A program made the position numbers and the translations under genes. Positions 8,930 through 18,061 of a DNA stretch of 33,215 nt are shown in pieces. Source of the DNA: Patescibacteria group bacterium UBA4664. Its GTDB lineage: Bacteria; Patescibacteriota; Saccharimonadia; CAILAD01; BJGX01. The stretch covers positions 1 to 33,215 of the forward strand of contig CALRCL010000006.1 in assembly GCA_943354575.1 (NCBI GenBank), written 5' to 3'. The notes under the pieces were generated by a model, which had not been told where the DNA came from, made no database searches, and saw only the letters and a list, made by a program, of their open reading frames with translations. Position 1 is the stretch's first letter, and every line of letters starts with the position of its first letter.

Positions 8930-9915
8930 AGCTTTTTTACTGCCTTGAGGGGGTTTTGTTTGCTAAGCAAGTGCTCGAATTGTGCCGAAGATATCTTCTT
9001 GGTCGATTGTATATGGCGCCTTTTTATAATGATAGAGGGGAAATTAACCAATGCCGTGAGCTGGGCTTTTATGGCCGCTAGCGAGTAGCCTTTGGTGAGC
9101 GCGGCTCCTGTCATTCTGATATTAGAATATAAAGATCGTGGCAAGACTTTTAGTATCAGCGGAAATGGAAGGTTCTTCCAAAAAAGGTAAATACTATTTT
9201 TTATGGCCATTTCCCTACCAAAGCCTGGTATCTTATCGGCAGTGTAGTTCATTTTATGATGCACAATAGCTTTTGATGATAAATAGATAGTTTTGCCCAT
9301 TAGCTGGGCTCGCATACTAATATCGACATCCTCATAATAAGCAAAAAAGCTACTGTCAAAATACCCAACCTCATCAAATAAAGACATTTTATACAAGCTA
9401 GCGCCGCCGCTGGCCGAAAAAATTGCCTGATCGGCATTGGGTAGCTTGGTAGCTGGCTGGTTGCGCATGCCCGGATATGGCAGCCCCCAGGTGCTGTATT
9501 CGTCACCCACCGAATCTATCAGTTTGCCGTTGGCCGTAAGTATTACTGCCTGAGTGATGTCTGACTTTTCTTTTGTGGCCGTCTTAATGAGCTCGCTGAG
9601 GCAGTCTTTTTCGCACTCGGCGTCGTTATTAAACAAAAACACATATTTGGCCTTGGCGGCTCTAATACCGATATTGACTCCTTCAGCGAAGCCGAGGTTT
9701 TTTTTGTTTCTAATAATCACAACGCCGGGGTAGTTATTTTTAATTAGTTCTATGGAATTATCTACACTGCCGTTATCGACCACAATTATTTCCGTTGGTT
9801 TGAGGTTCTGGTTGGCGATAGACTTTAGGCAGTCTAGTATTACACCTGCTCCATTCCAGTTAGGAATTACAACAGATATAGTTATATTTTTTTTACCGAT
9901 TCGTACCATCATCAT
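8926..9915 (-). CDS. GT2 family glycosyltransferase (rhamnosyltransferase-like)
   Basis: ISVVIPNWNGAGVILDCLKSI, VDNGSVDNS, FLFNNDAECEKD, FFAYYEDVDISMRAQLMG. Start is ambiguous among three tandem ATGs at 9915, 9912 and 9909. Confidence 0.92.
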   Translation of the reverse strand: MMMVRIGKKNITISVVIPNWNGAGVILDCLKSIANQNLKPTEIIVVDNGSVDNSIELIKNNYPGVVIIRNKKNLGFAEGVNIGIRAAKAKYVFLFNNDAECEKDCLSELIKTATKEKSDITQAVILTANGKLIDSVGDEYSTWGLPYPGMRNQPATKLPNADQAIFSASGGASLYKMSLFDEVGYFDSSFFAYYEDVDISMRAQLMGKTIYLSSKAIVHHKMNYTADKIPGFGREMAIKNSIYLFWKNLPFPLILKVLPRSLYSNIRMTGAALTKGYSLAAIKAQLTALVNFPSIIIKRRHIQSTKKISSAQFEHLLSKQNPLKAVKKL

Positions 9916-9921
9916 ATTATA
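9916..9921 (-). promoter_or_regulatory. -10 box abutting the GT2 start; predicted leaderless start
   Basis: TATAAT directly followed by ATGATGATG. Predicted TSS about 9909, the A of the third ATG. The -35 is weak. Confidence 0.5.
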
Positions 9922-10020
9922 GCCTGTTTATCTAGCATTTTATTAGCTGAGCTGAACTATTTGTGGCTTTATGGATAAGCATTTGCTGCGCAAATAACAT
10001 CACCCATGCAACGAATAGGA

Positions 10021-11337
10021 TTAGTCCTGGTGCTTTTTAAAAAGCTTTTTGACATGTTTCAACCGTACGATGTTTTGGCTAGAATATAGTTTAATTGCCA
10101 CAGATTTACTGGAGTCGATAATTCCTTTCATCTTTTTAGTCTTATCAATTGCATTATCTTTATGCCTCACGGACACATCTTTTATGCAGTCGCTGAGTTT
10201 AGTACGATAAATTAAGTCCGTTGGTATAAACTTTTCAAAAGTATCGTAATAGGTACTACTGAATCCCGTCTTGGTCATATCTTGAAATTTCGACTCCAGC
10301 ACCGCAAGCTTGTCGCTGTCATAAGTGGCTTGCCCATTTCTAAAAAACTGTATGGTTTCGCCGGTTCGCAGCAATTCCATTGGTAAATCACCAATTTCAT
10401 CAATGAGAGCTTGAAAATTTTTATGCTTTTTAAAGTTAAATGTTTTGGCTTTATTTTTGAAATTAAGTAGGTCTATAACCAGCATGGTCCTTGCACATTT
10501 TTCGCATTCAGAGCAGTTGTGCCTACCGGTAGTCCTATCGCCCAAACAAACCCGCACAATGTTTGGTGCAATACCCATACTATCACTATACACCTTAAGT
10601 ATTTTTTCGGCTCTAGACTTAGCGGCTCCATCATGTACTATCTGCAATGAGCCGCTCGACCACAGTGGATCAAGAATTGGGTGGCTGCCCCATGGCAGGA
10701 GTGAGCTGTATGTAAATGTTGATGGTATATATACTTTTCCAATATCAACCGGAAGCAAGTGAGCTGCTGTTGCCAGGGCCGCGCCATGGTACTGATCTCC
10801 CCATCGAATATGAGTGTCTAATTCTAAATGTAGGTTGGTAGTAATAAAAATAACGTCTTTTTTATATAATTTTGCAGCTTCTCGTATTTTTTGTCTCATG
10901 AATTTTAAATAACTTTTTTCGTGCGGCCATACATCGTACCCCTCCACATAAACCAGATAGTCTATCTCCTCAAAATGGCTCAAAAGAGTATCGAGCGAAT
11001 CTATGCCACAACTAAAGAAGCTAGCTACCTTGCTGCCTCTTTTTGCGGCACTGTGCTGCTTGAGCTTTATATCGACAGCAGCCATGTCATTGAACCATGT
11101 TGAGTAAATGCCCTGAATAGTTTGCGAGTTCATGGCCAGCTGCTTAGAGACTGGTCTATCGATACTTAAGCCCAAACCTTTCTTCATTGCGATAGGCAAA
11201 AATGCACAAAAGGCAGCATCCCCTAAGCTAGCAGTGTTTAGTCGACTGCCCTTAAAATATAATTCCTGGGAATTACCCAAATAATCTATACTAAATAATA
11301 CTTTCTGTGCTGTTTTGTTCGTAGTTACCTTTAACAT
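10021..11337 (-). CDS. PP-loop/HUP-type ATPase-like protein, QueC-like, uncharacterised, in glycan cluster
   Basis: VASFFSCGIDSLDTLLSHF (PP-loop-like SxGxDS variant), PWGSHPILDPLWSS, and Cys cluster RVCLGDRTTGRHNCSECEKCARTM (C-x10-C-x2-C-x2-C). AAGGA ribosome-binding-like site just upstream of the ATG. Confidence 0.7.
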   Translation of the reverse strand: MLKVTTNKTAQKVLFSIDYLGNSQELYFKGSRLNTASLGDAAFCAFLPIAMKKGLGLSIDRPVSKQLAMNSQTIQGIYSTWFNDMAAVDIKLKQHSAAKRGSKVASFFSCGIDSLDTLLSHFEEIDYLVYVEGYDVWPHEKSYLKFMRQKIREAAKLYKKDVIFITTNLHLELDTHIRWGDQYHGAALATAAHLLPVDIGKVYIPSTFTYSSLLPWGSHPILDPLWSSGSLQIVHDGAAKSRAEKILKVYSDSMGIAPNIVRVCLGDRTTGRHNCSECEKCARTMLVIDLLNFKNKAKTFNFKKHKNFQALIDEIGDLPMELLRTGETIQFFRNGQATYDSDKLAVLESKFQDMTKTGFSSTYYDTFEKFIPTDLIYRTKLSDCIKDVSVRHKDNAIDKTKKMKGIIDSSKSVAIKLYSSQNIVRLKHVKKLFKKHQD

Positions 11338-11419
11338 AAGAATCCTTATTTATTAGCATTGTAGCTTATTCTGAGCAGCATTTATATAATCGATTCAAGA
11401 AATTTATTATTATCAAGTA

Positions 11420-12604
11420 ATGTCTGATATGATTCAAAACATAATGAATAAAGATACAATAAGCGCTGCCAAAAAACCATTGCCAAAAATTGGTATACTT
11501 TACGACTCGCACTATAAGAATACTGGTGACAAATCTATGGGTATTGTGATGGCTGATTTTTTGAATACAAATAATATACCGTTCACCGACGTCAGTCCTT
11601 TTGCAAAAAACAAAAGCACCTACGATCTGCTAATCATAGGTGGCGGACAGATAATACGTGAGCCAGCCGATAGCTACTATAATAATTTTAGAATTTGGGG
11701 CAGGCACATACTAAATACTGCAGACATCACAAACGCTAAAAGCCTGCAGTTTTTAAAAGACTACGAATATGTGTCTGTGCGTTCATCTGTGGCAGTTAAT
11801 AAATTGGGTAAAAATAAAATTAATGCTGTATGTGTTCCGGACATATGCATTGCTATGCAAAATAAAAACACAGCAGTAAAAATACCGAAAGATTCTGTCG
11901 GTATACATTTTATGCCTGGTCGTAGTGATATGGATATAAAAAAACATATTGAATTTGTCAAAAACACGACAAAGACTAATACCGTAGTGTTAATACCCTT
12001 CACCCACTACGCTGGCGACTACAAATATCTAAAAAAGATCCATGCTGCCGTACCTAAAACAATACTGCTTGTTGAGCTCGAGCCTCAAGTGCTATTCGAT
12101 ACTATTGGTGAGCTAAAAATGCTCGTATCGATGTCTCTTCACGCGACTATATTTGCATATAGCCAAAATGTTAATTTTATCGTGGCCGAAGAACCAGAGT
12201 ACAAAAAGATTGGTGCTTTTTTAAAAGACAGGGGGCTTCAGCATCGAATCTACACTGACTATTTGAGCCTTAGCAATAAGACTAAGTTCTACCTCAAGAA
12301 GCAGAATACCAACTACAACAAAGAGCTTAGTGTCGATAAAGTACTTTTAGAAAAGCATTTTGCTAAAATCTTGGCAATTATCAAGAATATACAGCTAGAT
12401 CCCAAGCTACATGCTCTATACTCGGAGATTACTGCAATCGAAGATGCTAAAAATAGTCTTGTGCAAGACCTGCAAGAAGCACAAAATAAATTAAAAGATG
12501 CCAATTTATCACGCAAAGTTATGGCCAAAGAACTACGTCAAATTAAATCTACAAAATCATGGAAGTTAGTTGGCTTCATTAATAGCCATTTGCGGCGTAA
12601 ATAA
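11420..12604 (+). CDS. Polysaccharide pyruvyl transferase family protein with C-terminal coiled coil and basic tail
   Basis: IGILYDSHYKNTGDKSMGIVM, DLLIIGGGQIIRE, VGIHFMPGR, MLVSMSLHATIFAYS. C-terminal SWKLVGFINSHLRRK. Confidence 0.8.
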   Translation: MSDMIQNIMNKDTISAAKKPLPKIGILYDSHYKNTGDKSMGIVMADFLNTNNIPFTDVSPFAKNKSTYDLLIIGGGQIIREPADSYYNNFRIWGRHILNTADITNAKSLQFLKDYEYVSVRSSVAVNKLGKNKINAVCVPDICIAMQNKNTAVKIPKDSVGIHFMPGRSDMDIKKHIEFVKNTTKTNTVVLIPFTHYAGDYKYLKKIHAAVPKTILLVELEPQVLFDTIGELKMLVSMSLHATIFAYSQNVNFIVAEEPEYKKIGAFLKDRGLQHRIYTDYLSLSNKTKFYLKKQNTNYNKELSVDKVLLEKHFAKILAIIKNIQLDPKLHALYSEITAIEDAKNSLVQDLQEAQNKLKDANLSRKVMAKELRQIKSTKSWKLVGFINSHLRRK

Positions 12605-12633
12605 TATTATCCTTGCAGAGACCAGGCTTAGTG

Positions 12634-14022
12634 TTATCGCTTTCTTAAAAGCTTTTTAATGCGGTTTAGTCGGACCATATCTTGGCTAGAATACAGAGCA
12701 ATGAGCCGGTTTAGGTTTTGTCTAGGAGCTAGGTATTTTTTGATAGCTTTTTTTGATAGCGTCAACCTATTGCCGTAGATGCCGGTCAAATAAAAGATTG
12801 TTTGATTGATATTTGGCTTAATTTCGGGTGCCCTGCCATCCCAATATGCAATCATGTTCTCGATTGGCTTAACACATTCCTGCCAATAGTAGCGCTTTTG
12901 TATAGAGCGAATATTGACTTTAATTTGTTGGCGCAGAGCCTTATCTGATGCTAGAGTTTGTATTGCTTGGGCTATAGAGCCAGAATCGTTATATCTTACT
13001 ACCTCGCCTAGCTTATCTTCCTCGATTACTTCAGCAAACGAATCACCTTGTGTTGCTATTATAGGCAAGCCAGCCCATATATAATCTAAGATTCTTGTGC
13101 GGAACGAAAATCGCGTCTCAAGGTGATCATAATGCATCGATACGCCAGCGTCGGCATCTAGCAAATACCCCTGGCGCTCTTCGTAAGGAACCCAGCCTTC
13201 ATTAAAAAAAACTGACTGATCTAGCAGACCAAGCTTTTTAGCTTTTTGTATCGCCTTTTCGACCATAGGCATTCTTGGAATATTAACATTGGGGTGGTCT
13301 ATGCCCATAAAAACTAGTTTTACAGGTACTTTGCCCTGTAATTTAGCGACGGCTTCGATGAGGGTCAGAGGGTCAAACCAGTTCCAGATACCTCCCCCCC
13401 ATAAAAGCACGAAATCATCTTCTGATAGCCCAAACTTCTTTCTCAAGACGAGGGGCGTAGAGATTGTAGCGGACTTACTTGATAGCCCAAACGGCACTAC
13501 ATCTATTAACTCCCTGAGTGAGTTATCGCTATCATATACCTCTGGCGTTATTCTGTTGACGCTAGATAAAACACCAATCCAAAAATCTCGCTGCTTTTCA
13601 CTGGCACAGATAATACTATCGGCCAGCATAAAAGCAGAACTCTGCTCTGTCAGTAGGATGGAATTAACTAGCTTTCGAAGCTTTATGGGTTCGTGGCTAT
13701 TAGCCTCCAGAGCTTCTACGGTAATGGGGTCATACGCATCTAGGATTATTCTAGTGTTGAATGCCTTAGCAGAATTTGCAATTTTCGGTGTTATTTTTTG
13801 CGTGATTACTATGTCGGCTTTTTTTATTTCTTCTTTTAGGACTTTATTATTACAAATCTTTAAGACAAAGAGTTTAGATTTAATTTCTGGCTTGATGGGT
13901 GAAACCACTACTACATTGTGGTTTTTAGACAGCTGGGTTGCGAATTCCCAGCTTCGAATGGCCGGACCGGCCATTGTTTTACCGATGTAGTCTTGGCAAA
14001 TAATTAGTATGTTTTTTTTCAT
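12634..14022 (-). CDS. GT4 family glycosyltransferase
   Basis: MAGPAIRSWEFATQLSKNHNVVVVSP, LLWGGGIWNWFDPLTLIEAVAKL, IWAGLPIIATQGDSFAEVIEEDKLGEVV. Confidence 0.88.
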   Translation of the reverse strand: MKKNILIICQDYIGKTMAGPAIRSWEFATQLSKNHNVVVVSPIKPEIKSKLFVLKICNNKVLKEEIKKADIVITQKITPKIANSAKAFNTRIILDAYDPITVEALEANSHEPIKLRKLVNSILLTEQSSAFMLADSIICASEKQRDFWIGVLSSVNRITPEVYDSDNSLRELIDVVPFGLSSKSATISTPLVLRKKFGLSEDDFVLLWGGGIWNWFDPLTLIEAVAKLQGKVPVKLVFMGIDHPNVNIPRMPMVEKAIQKAKKLGLLDQSVFFNEGWVPYEERQGYLLDADAGVSMHYDHLETRFSFRTRILDYIWAGLPIIATQGDSFAEVIEEDKLGEVVRYNDSGSIAQAIQTLASDKALRQQIKVNIRSIQKRYYWQECVKPIENMIAYWDGRAPEIKPNINQTIFYLTGIYGNRLTLSKKAIKKYLAPRQNLNRLIALYSSQDMVRLNRIKKLLRKR

Positions 14023-14927
14023 TTCTTTAATGCCCCCTTTATTTTATGTTGAGCCCGCCTGGCAAGCTTGAAGATTTTACTATCAGGTAGCTTTTGGCGT
14101 GTGGTTAGCGCGCGCCTGGCTATCTTGAGCTCTTTGCTCAGATAGCCAATAGTATCGTGCAGCTTATTGACCTCTGCAATATGTAATGTAGCTATCTCCA
14201 GTGGTTTTTTTGGCAGCCGAGGTATAGTTCTGTTTTTACCAGGCATCGCAACGAATTTGTACTGGAAAGCTGTGGCGTCTGGCCTAGCTATGAACTTGTA
14301 GAATTTTTCGGTGGGTATTAGACCCAACGAAGCTAGTATAGACTCGGTTGTCTTCCTTGGCTGAGCCATCACAGACTGATCAAAATCAACCACTTTATAG
14401 CCCGACTGGTCAAGTAGCCTATAAAAAGATTTGAACGTAAAGTACTTCATGTGGGTATCGTCTAGTATACCTAGCTTTTCATATTCGAAGTTGCCCTGTA
14501 GTAGCTCCATCCGTATAGACGAGTGGGCTATATTAGGCACAGAAACTATAATCACGCCCTTGGGTTTGAGTAGTTTTGAAAATCTACTCAGCACTTCACC
14601 GGGATGCCTCAGGTGCTCAAGTACATCGCCAAACAATATGACATCGTATTTTGCTTTAGCTGACAATATGGGCCACTTGTCACCTTCCAGATCAAAAGAA
14701 TATACATCTCTTAATGCTTTTGACGCCTTAGTGGCATCTTCACTATTGAGTTCAATGCCATCTACAATAGATTGTTTATCATCCATCAAAAGCGCACCAA
14801 AGTATCCAGAACTGCACCCCACATCTAATACAACGGATCCCTGTGGAATATAATCATATATTTTTTTACCCAGGCTATCTTTAAGGGTATTGTTACCATT
14901 TTTACTTAGCTCGGTATACTTCGACAT
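14019..14927 (-). CDS. Class I SAM-dependent methyltransferase (Methyltransf_23-like) with C-terminal coiled coil and basic tail
   Basis: GSVVLDVGCSSGYFGALL, VILFGDVLEHLRHPGEVLSRFSKLLKPKGVIIVSVPN. Confidence 0.88.
   Translation of the reverse strand: MSKYTELSKNGNNTLKDSLGKKIYDYIPQGSVVLDVGCSSGYFGALLMDDKQSIVDGIELNSEDATKASKALRDVYSFDLEGDKWPILSAKAKYDVILFGDVLEHLRHPGEVLSRFSKLLKPKGVIIVSVPNIAHSSIRMELLQGNFEYEKLGILDDTHMKYFTFKSFYRLLDQSGYKVVDFDQSVMAQPRKTTESILASLGLIPTEKFYKFIARPDATAFQYKFVAMPGKNRTIPRLPKKPLEIATLHIAEVNKLHDTIGYLSKELKIARRALTTRQKLPDSKIFKLARRAQHKIKGALKK
14118..14147. repeat. Intragenic imperfect inverted repeat (12-bp stem with one bulge, 5-nt loop)
   Basis: GGCTATC-T-TGAGC-TCTTT-GCTCA-GATAGCC inside the methyltransferase CDS. 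Confidence 0.6.
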
Positions 14928-14950
14928 ACTAAGCCTTGGTCCGTTTCACG

Positions 14951-15742
14951 TTAACTAGCATCGCCGCTCTTGTCGTTCATGCTGTTTATGTCGGCGACTT
15001 CTTTGATGTTGTTTAGCTTAAAATACCTTTTAGCAATCAGCTCTGGCTTACCTTGCATAACCATCTTTGAATCATCAATAAGTATCGCTTTGTCACAAAA
15101 TTTTACCACCGATTTCATATCGTGCGAAACAAACACCACTGTCTTCTTTTTGCGCTTTAACTCTTCGAAGTAGTTTAGGCACTTAAGTTGAAAGGAGGCA
15201 TCTCCGACGGCCAAAACCTCATCGATTAGTAGTATATCTGCATCGGCCCGTACTGCTATCGAAAAAGCCAACCGCACCATCATTCCGCTCGAGTAGTTTT
15301 TTAGTTTCTGGTCCATAAACTCTTCCATTTCAGAGAATTTCACAATGTCATCATATAAAAACTCAATTTTCTTTTTAGTTAGGCCTAAGATTGTCCCGCT
15401 CAAAAAAACATTTTCCCTGCCAGTCAGCTCAGGGTTAAAGCCAACTCCCAGCTCAATAAAGGGCGAGAGGGTACCCTGAATACTAATACTGCCTCCGTTT
15501 GGCTGGTAAATGTTTGCTATTATTTTTAGTAGTGTGCTCTTGCCGCTGCCGTTTTTGCCGACGATACCAAAAAACTCGCCTTTTTTGATCTCGATATCAA
15601 TATCTTCTAGCGCCTGATACTTGGTAAAGTTTTTAGAGCCAAAAAAATGTATTGCCCTGTCTTTAAGACTGTTGTGCTTTTCGTGAGGCAGCTTAAATGA
15701 CTTACTTATGTGGCTTATTTTTATTGCTACATCATCGTCCAT
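14951..15742 (-). CDS. Polysaccharide/teichoic-acid ABC exporter ATP-binding subunit (Wzt/TagH-like, without extended C-terminal carbohydrate-binding domain)
   Basis: GIVGKNGSGKSTLLK (Walker A), NYSSGMMVRLAFSIA (signature), ILLIDEVLAVGD (Walker B). Only 263 aa. Confidence 0.95.
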   Translation of the reverse strand: MDDDVAIKISHISKSFKLPHEKHNSLKDRAIHFFGSKNFTKYQALEDIDIEIKKGEFFGIVGKNGSGKSTLLKIIANIYQPNGGSISIQGTLSPFIELGVGFNPELTGRENVFLSGTILGLTKKKIEFLYDDIVKFSEMEEFMDQKLKNYSSGMMVRLAFSIAVRADADILLIDEVLAVGDASFQLKCLNYFEELKRKKKTVVFVSHDMKSVVKFCDKAILIDDSKMVMQGKPELIAKRYFKLNNIKEVADINSMNDKSGDAS

Positions 15743-15745
15743 GTC

Positions 15746-16537
15746 TTAGGCCTCCTCCGCAAAATTCTTAGCGGCCTTCTCGAAATAAAAGTAGCCGGCT
15801 ATTAGCAATACAAATGGTATTAAGTACGGTATCAGCTCTAGCGGAGCAGGTAGAATTTGTTTGGCTGTGATTGTCTCTTTGCTTACCAAAACAAATCTAG
15901 CATCTTGAACAATCTGAGTGATGGGATTTAATAAGATAATTTTCTGAAACCTCACAGGTACGATGCTCAATGGGTAAATAATGGCACTTGCATAAAATAG
16001 CAGCTGCAAAGCTAGTTCCCATATATGGCCAACGTCGTGATACTTTATATACAAAGCTGAGAGAATAAAGGCCAAGGCAATACAAAGTACAAATAGCTCG
16101 ACCAGTAGGGGTATAAACCACAATGCGTTCCAGCCGGGCGCAACTCTGGCGACCACAATAAATACAAATACTACGACTAGGTTTAGAAGTAACGTAATTA
16201 CGGAGCTAATGCTGGCGGATATAACGATGGCAATACGCGGAAAATACACCTTGCGCATCATATCGCCCTTGTCTGCAACTGAGCGCATCGAGGTCGTAGT
16301 GGCATCGGCAAAGTATGTCCAGAGTACAACTCCTAGCAGCAGGTACAGGGCGTAGTTTTGTATGCCTGAGCCAATTTTAACAAATACTGTAAACACCATA
16401 TACAGTACCCCAAACATCGCTAGTGGCTTAACGAACGACCATGCGTAGCCTATGATGGAGCCTTGGTATTTTATCTTGAAATCCGTGAGGGCCAGCTGAC
16501 GGATGAGGTCAAATAAGTTGGCTTTGTTTGGTTTCAT
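15746..16537 (-). CDS. ABC-2 type polysaccharide exporter permease (Wzm/TagG-like)
   Basis: LTDFKIKYQGSIIGYAWSFVKPLAMFGVLYMVF, six hydrophobic segments. Lies 3 bp upstream of the ATPase gene. Confidence 0.95.
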   Translation of the reverse strand: MKPNKANLFDLIRQLALTDFKIKYQGSIIGYAWSFVKPLAMFGVLYMVFTVFVKIGSGIQNYALYLLLGVVLWTYFADATTTSMRSVADKGDMMRKVYFPRIAIVISASISSVITLLLNLVVVFVFIVVARVAPGWNALWFIPLLVELFVLCIALAFILSALYIKYHDVGHIWELALQLLFYASAIIYPLSIVPVRFQKIILLNPITQIVQDARFVLVSKETITAKQILPAPLELIPYLIPFVLLIAGYFYFEKAAKNFAEEA

Positions 16538-16614
16538 AATGTCCTATTTTATCAGATACCTGTGCTATATTCTAGGCCGCAATCATAGCAGGCCCACTTA
16601 AATATACTGGCAAG

Positions 16615-18057
16615 TTAAATCAAAGAATTTTTGATACCATACGATGCAGTATAATAAAAAAGATAAGTTAAGAATAAATAAGTAGACAGAGTAAAAATAG
16701 TAACAATAGCCAAGAGTGCCTGTACTTTTTTATAAGATAGTTTGATTTCTACATAACTAGCAATAAAACTAAACAAAGGTATTAATAAAATTAATACTGG
16801 GGTGATATATCTGCCCTGCACGCCCTGAATGTACACTGCATCTACTCCACCTATAAAAGGTAGCCTGGTCCATAACAAATACATAGCTGCAAACATGCCT
16901 ACGATATAGGCTAAAAACGTACCTGTAAAAATATATGAAATATATTTATCCCTTTTTATGAATCTTGCACTGTCTTTTATAAGTACTATGCATAACATGG
17001 ATAGACTCATAAAAACCATCCAAACGGGCAATTTGTACCACAGCCAGCCAAAATGACCTACAATCCCGCTAAATACAATAGGATCGAGCTGAGTATTAAT
17101 TTCTGGCCTAAAAAAAGTATTAACAACTATTTTTAATGTTTTCAAGGCTGCTTGATGCTTAGCTAGTGTAACTGTAAAAAATATAATTGCAGCAATGAGA
17201 ATAGAATATAATATTATATGCTTCTTGTTTTTTTTAAAAAACTGTTCCGCCCTAGACATGGCTTCGGTTATTTTTTTATTTTTGCTGTTTTGTAATTTTT
17301 TATATACAGTTATCGGGAGAAGCAGAAGCAGAACTAAATTGATTGGCTTAGTTAAGCACAACAATACTGCAATTGAAACGGATAGCAGTATGACCCTTCT
17401 AGTAATCCTGATATTTGCGTATGCAATATTCAGGACGAGCACTATCCATGAAGTTATGATGGCGAAATTAACTGCGTCATAAGAAAGGGAGGCCATTTGT
17501 TGAACCATCATCGGGAAAAGTGAAATATACAAAATTACAAGCTTCCATTTTTTTGTATATTTAATTACAAAGTAAATTATCAAGATAAACACAGCCATAT
17601 TTATCAATCTCCCAAAAAGAATCATCGACCCCACCGAACCATATATGTACTTTCCGATAAATACGCCTATCGATTGCGGAATATGGGTTATATCTGTGAG
17701 GCTACTTTTGATCTCCCATGACTTAACTTTTCTATCATTGGCATTATTTACAGTTATGGTCTTTGGGCCAAAAGACAACGTATTATCTTCAAAATTTACT
17801 TTTTTTACATATATGTCGTGGTAATAAGATTTATTTTCTATTTTTTTTAATATTGCCTGTGGAGATATTAATAGATCATTTGGGATAGTCCTAGAAAAAC
17901 TGCCGTAGCTGGCCCAGAAGTGCACTCCCTCGTCGGGTACCGTAAAAACCGGCACCAATAGTAGGCTTAAAAAACCGAATGTTATTGCTAAACTTAAAAA
18001 TAATTTTTCGGGCTTAATATTGCCCAAAAAATCGACTATGCTAGTTGCAATATTCAT
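16615..18057 (-). CDS. DUF2142 family polytopic membrane protein
   Basis: VPVFTVPDEGVHFWASYGS first-loop motif, multiple TM segments, MVQQMASLSYDAVNFA. Confidence 0.78.
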   Translation of the reverse strand: MNIATSIVDFLGNIKPEKLFLSLAITFGFLSLLLVPVFTVPDEGVHFWASYGSFSRTIPNDLLISPQAILKKIENKSYYHDIYVKKVNFEDNTLSFGPKTITVNNANDRKVKSWEIKSSLTDITHIPQSIGVFIGKYIYGSVGSMILFGRLINMAVFILIIYFVIKYTKKWKLVILYISLFPMMVQQMASLSYDAVNFAIITSWIVLVLNIAYANIRITRRVILLSVSIAVLLCLTKPINLVLLLLLPITVYKKLQNSKNKKITEAMSRAEQFFKKNKKHIILYSILIAAIIFFTVTLAKHQAALKTLKIVVNTFFRPEINTQLDPIVFSGIVGHFGWLWYKLPVWMVFMSLSMLCIVLIKDSARFIKRDKYISYIFTGTFLAYIVGMFAAMYLLWTRLPFIGGVDAVYIQGVQGRYITPVLILLIPLFSFIASYVEIKLSYKKVQALLAIVTIFTLSTYLFLTYLFYYTASYGIKNSLI

Positions 18058-18061
18058 AGTT

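Noticed and set aside
13289-13990. 233-aa plus-strand ORF opposite the GT4 gene
   Set aside because: Fully antisense to a well-supported GT4 CDS, low-complexity Ser/Leu-rich translation, no recognisable motif. Shadow ORF.
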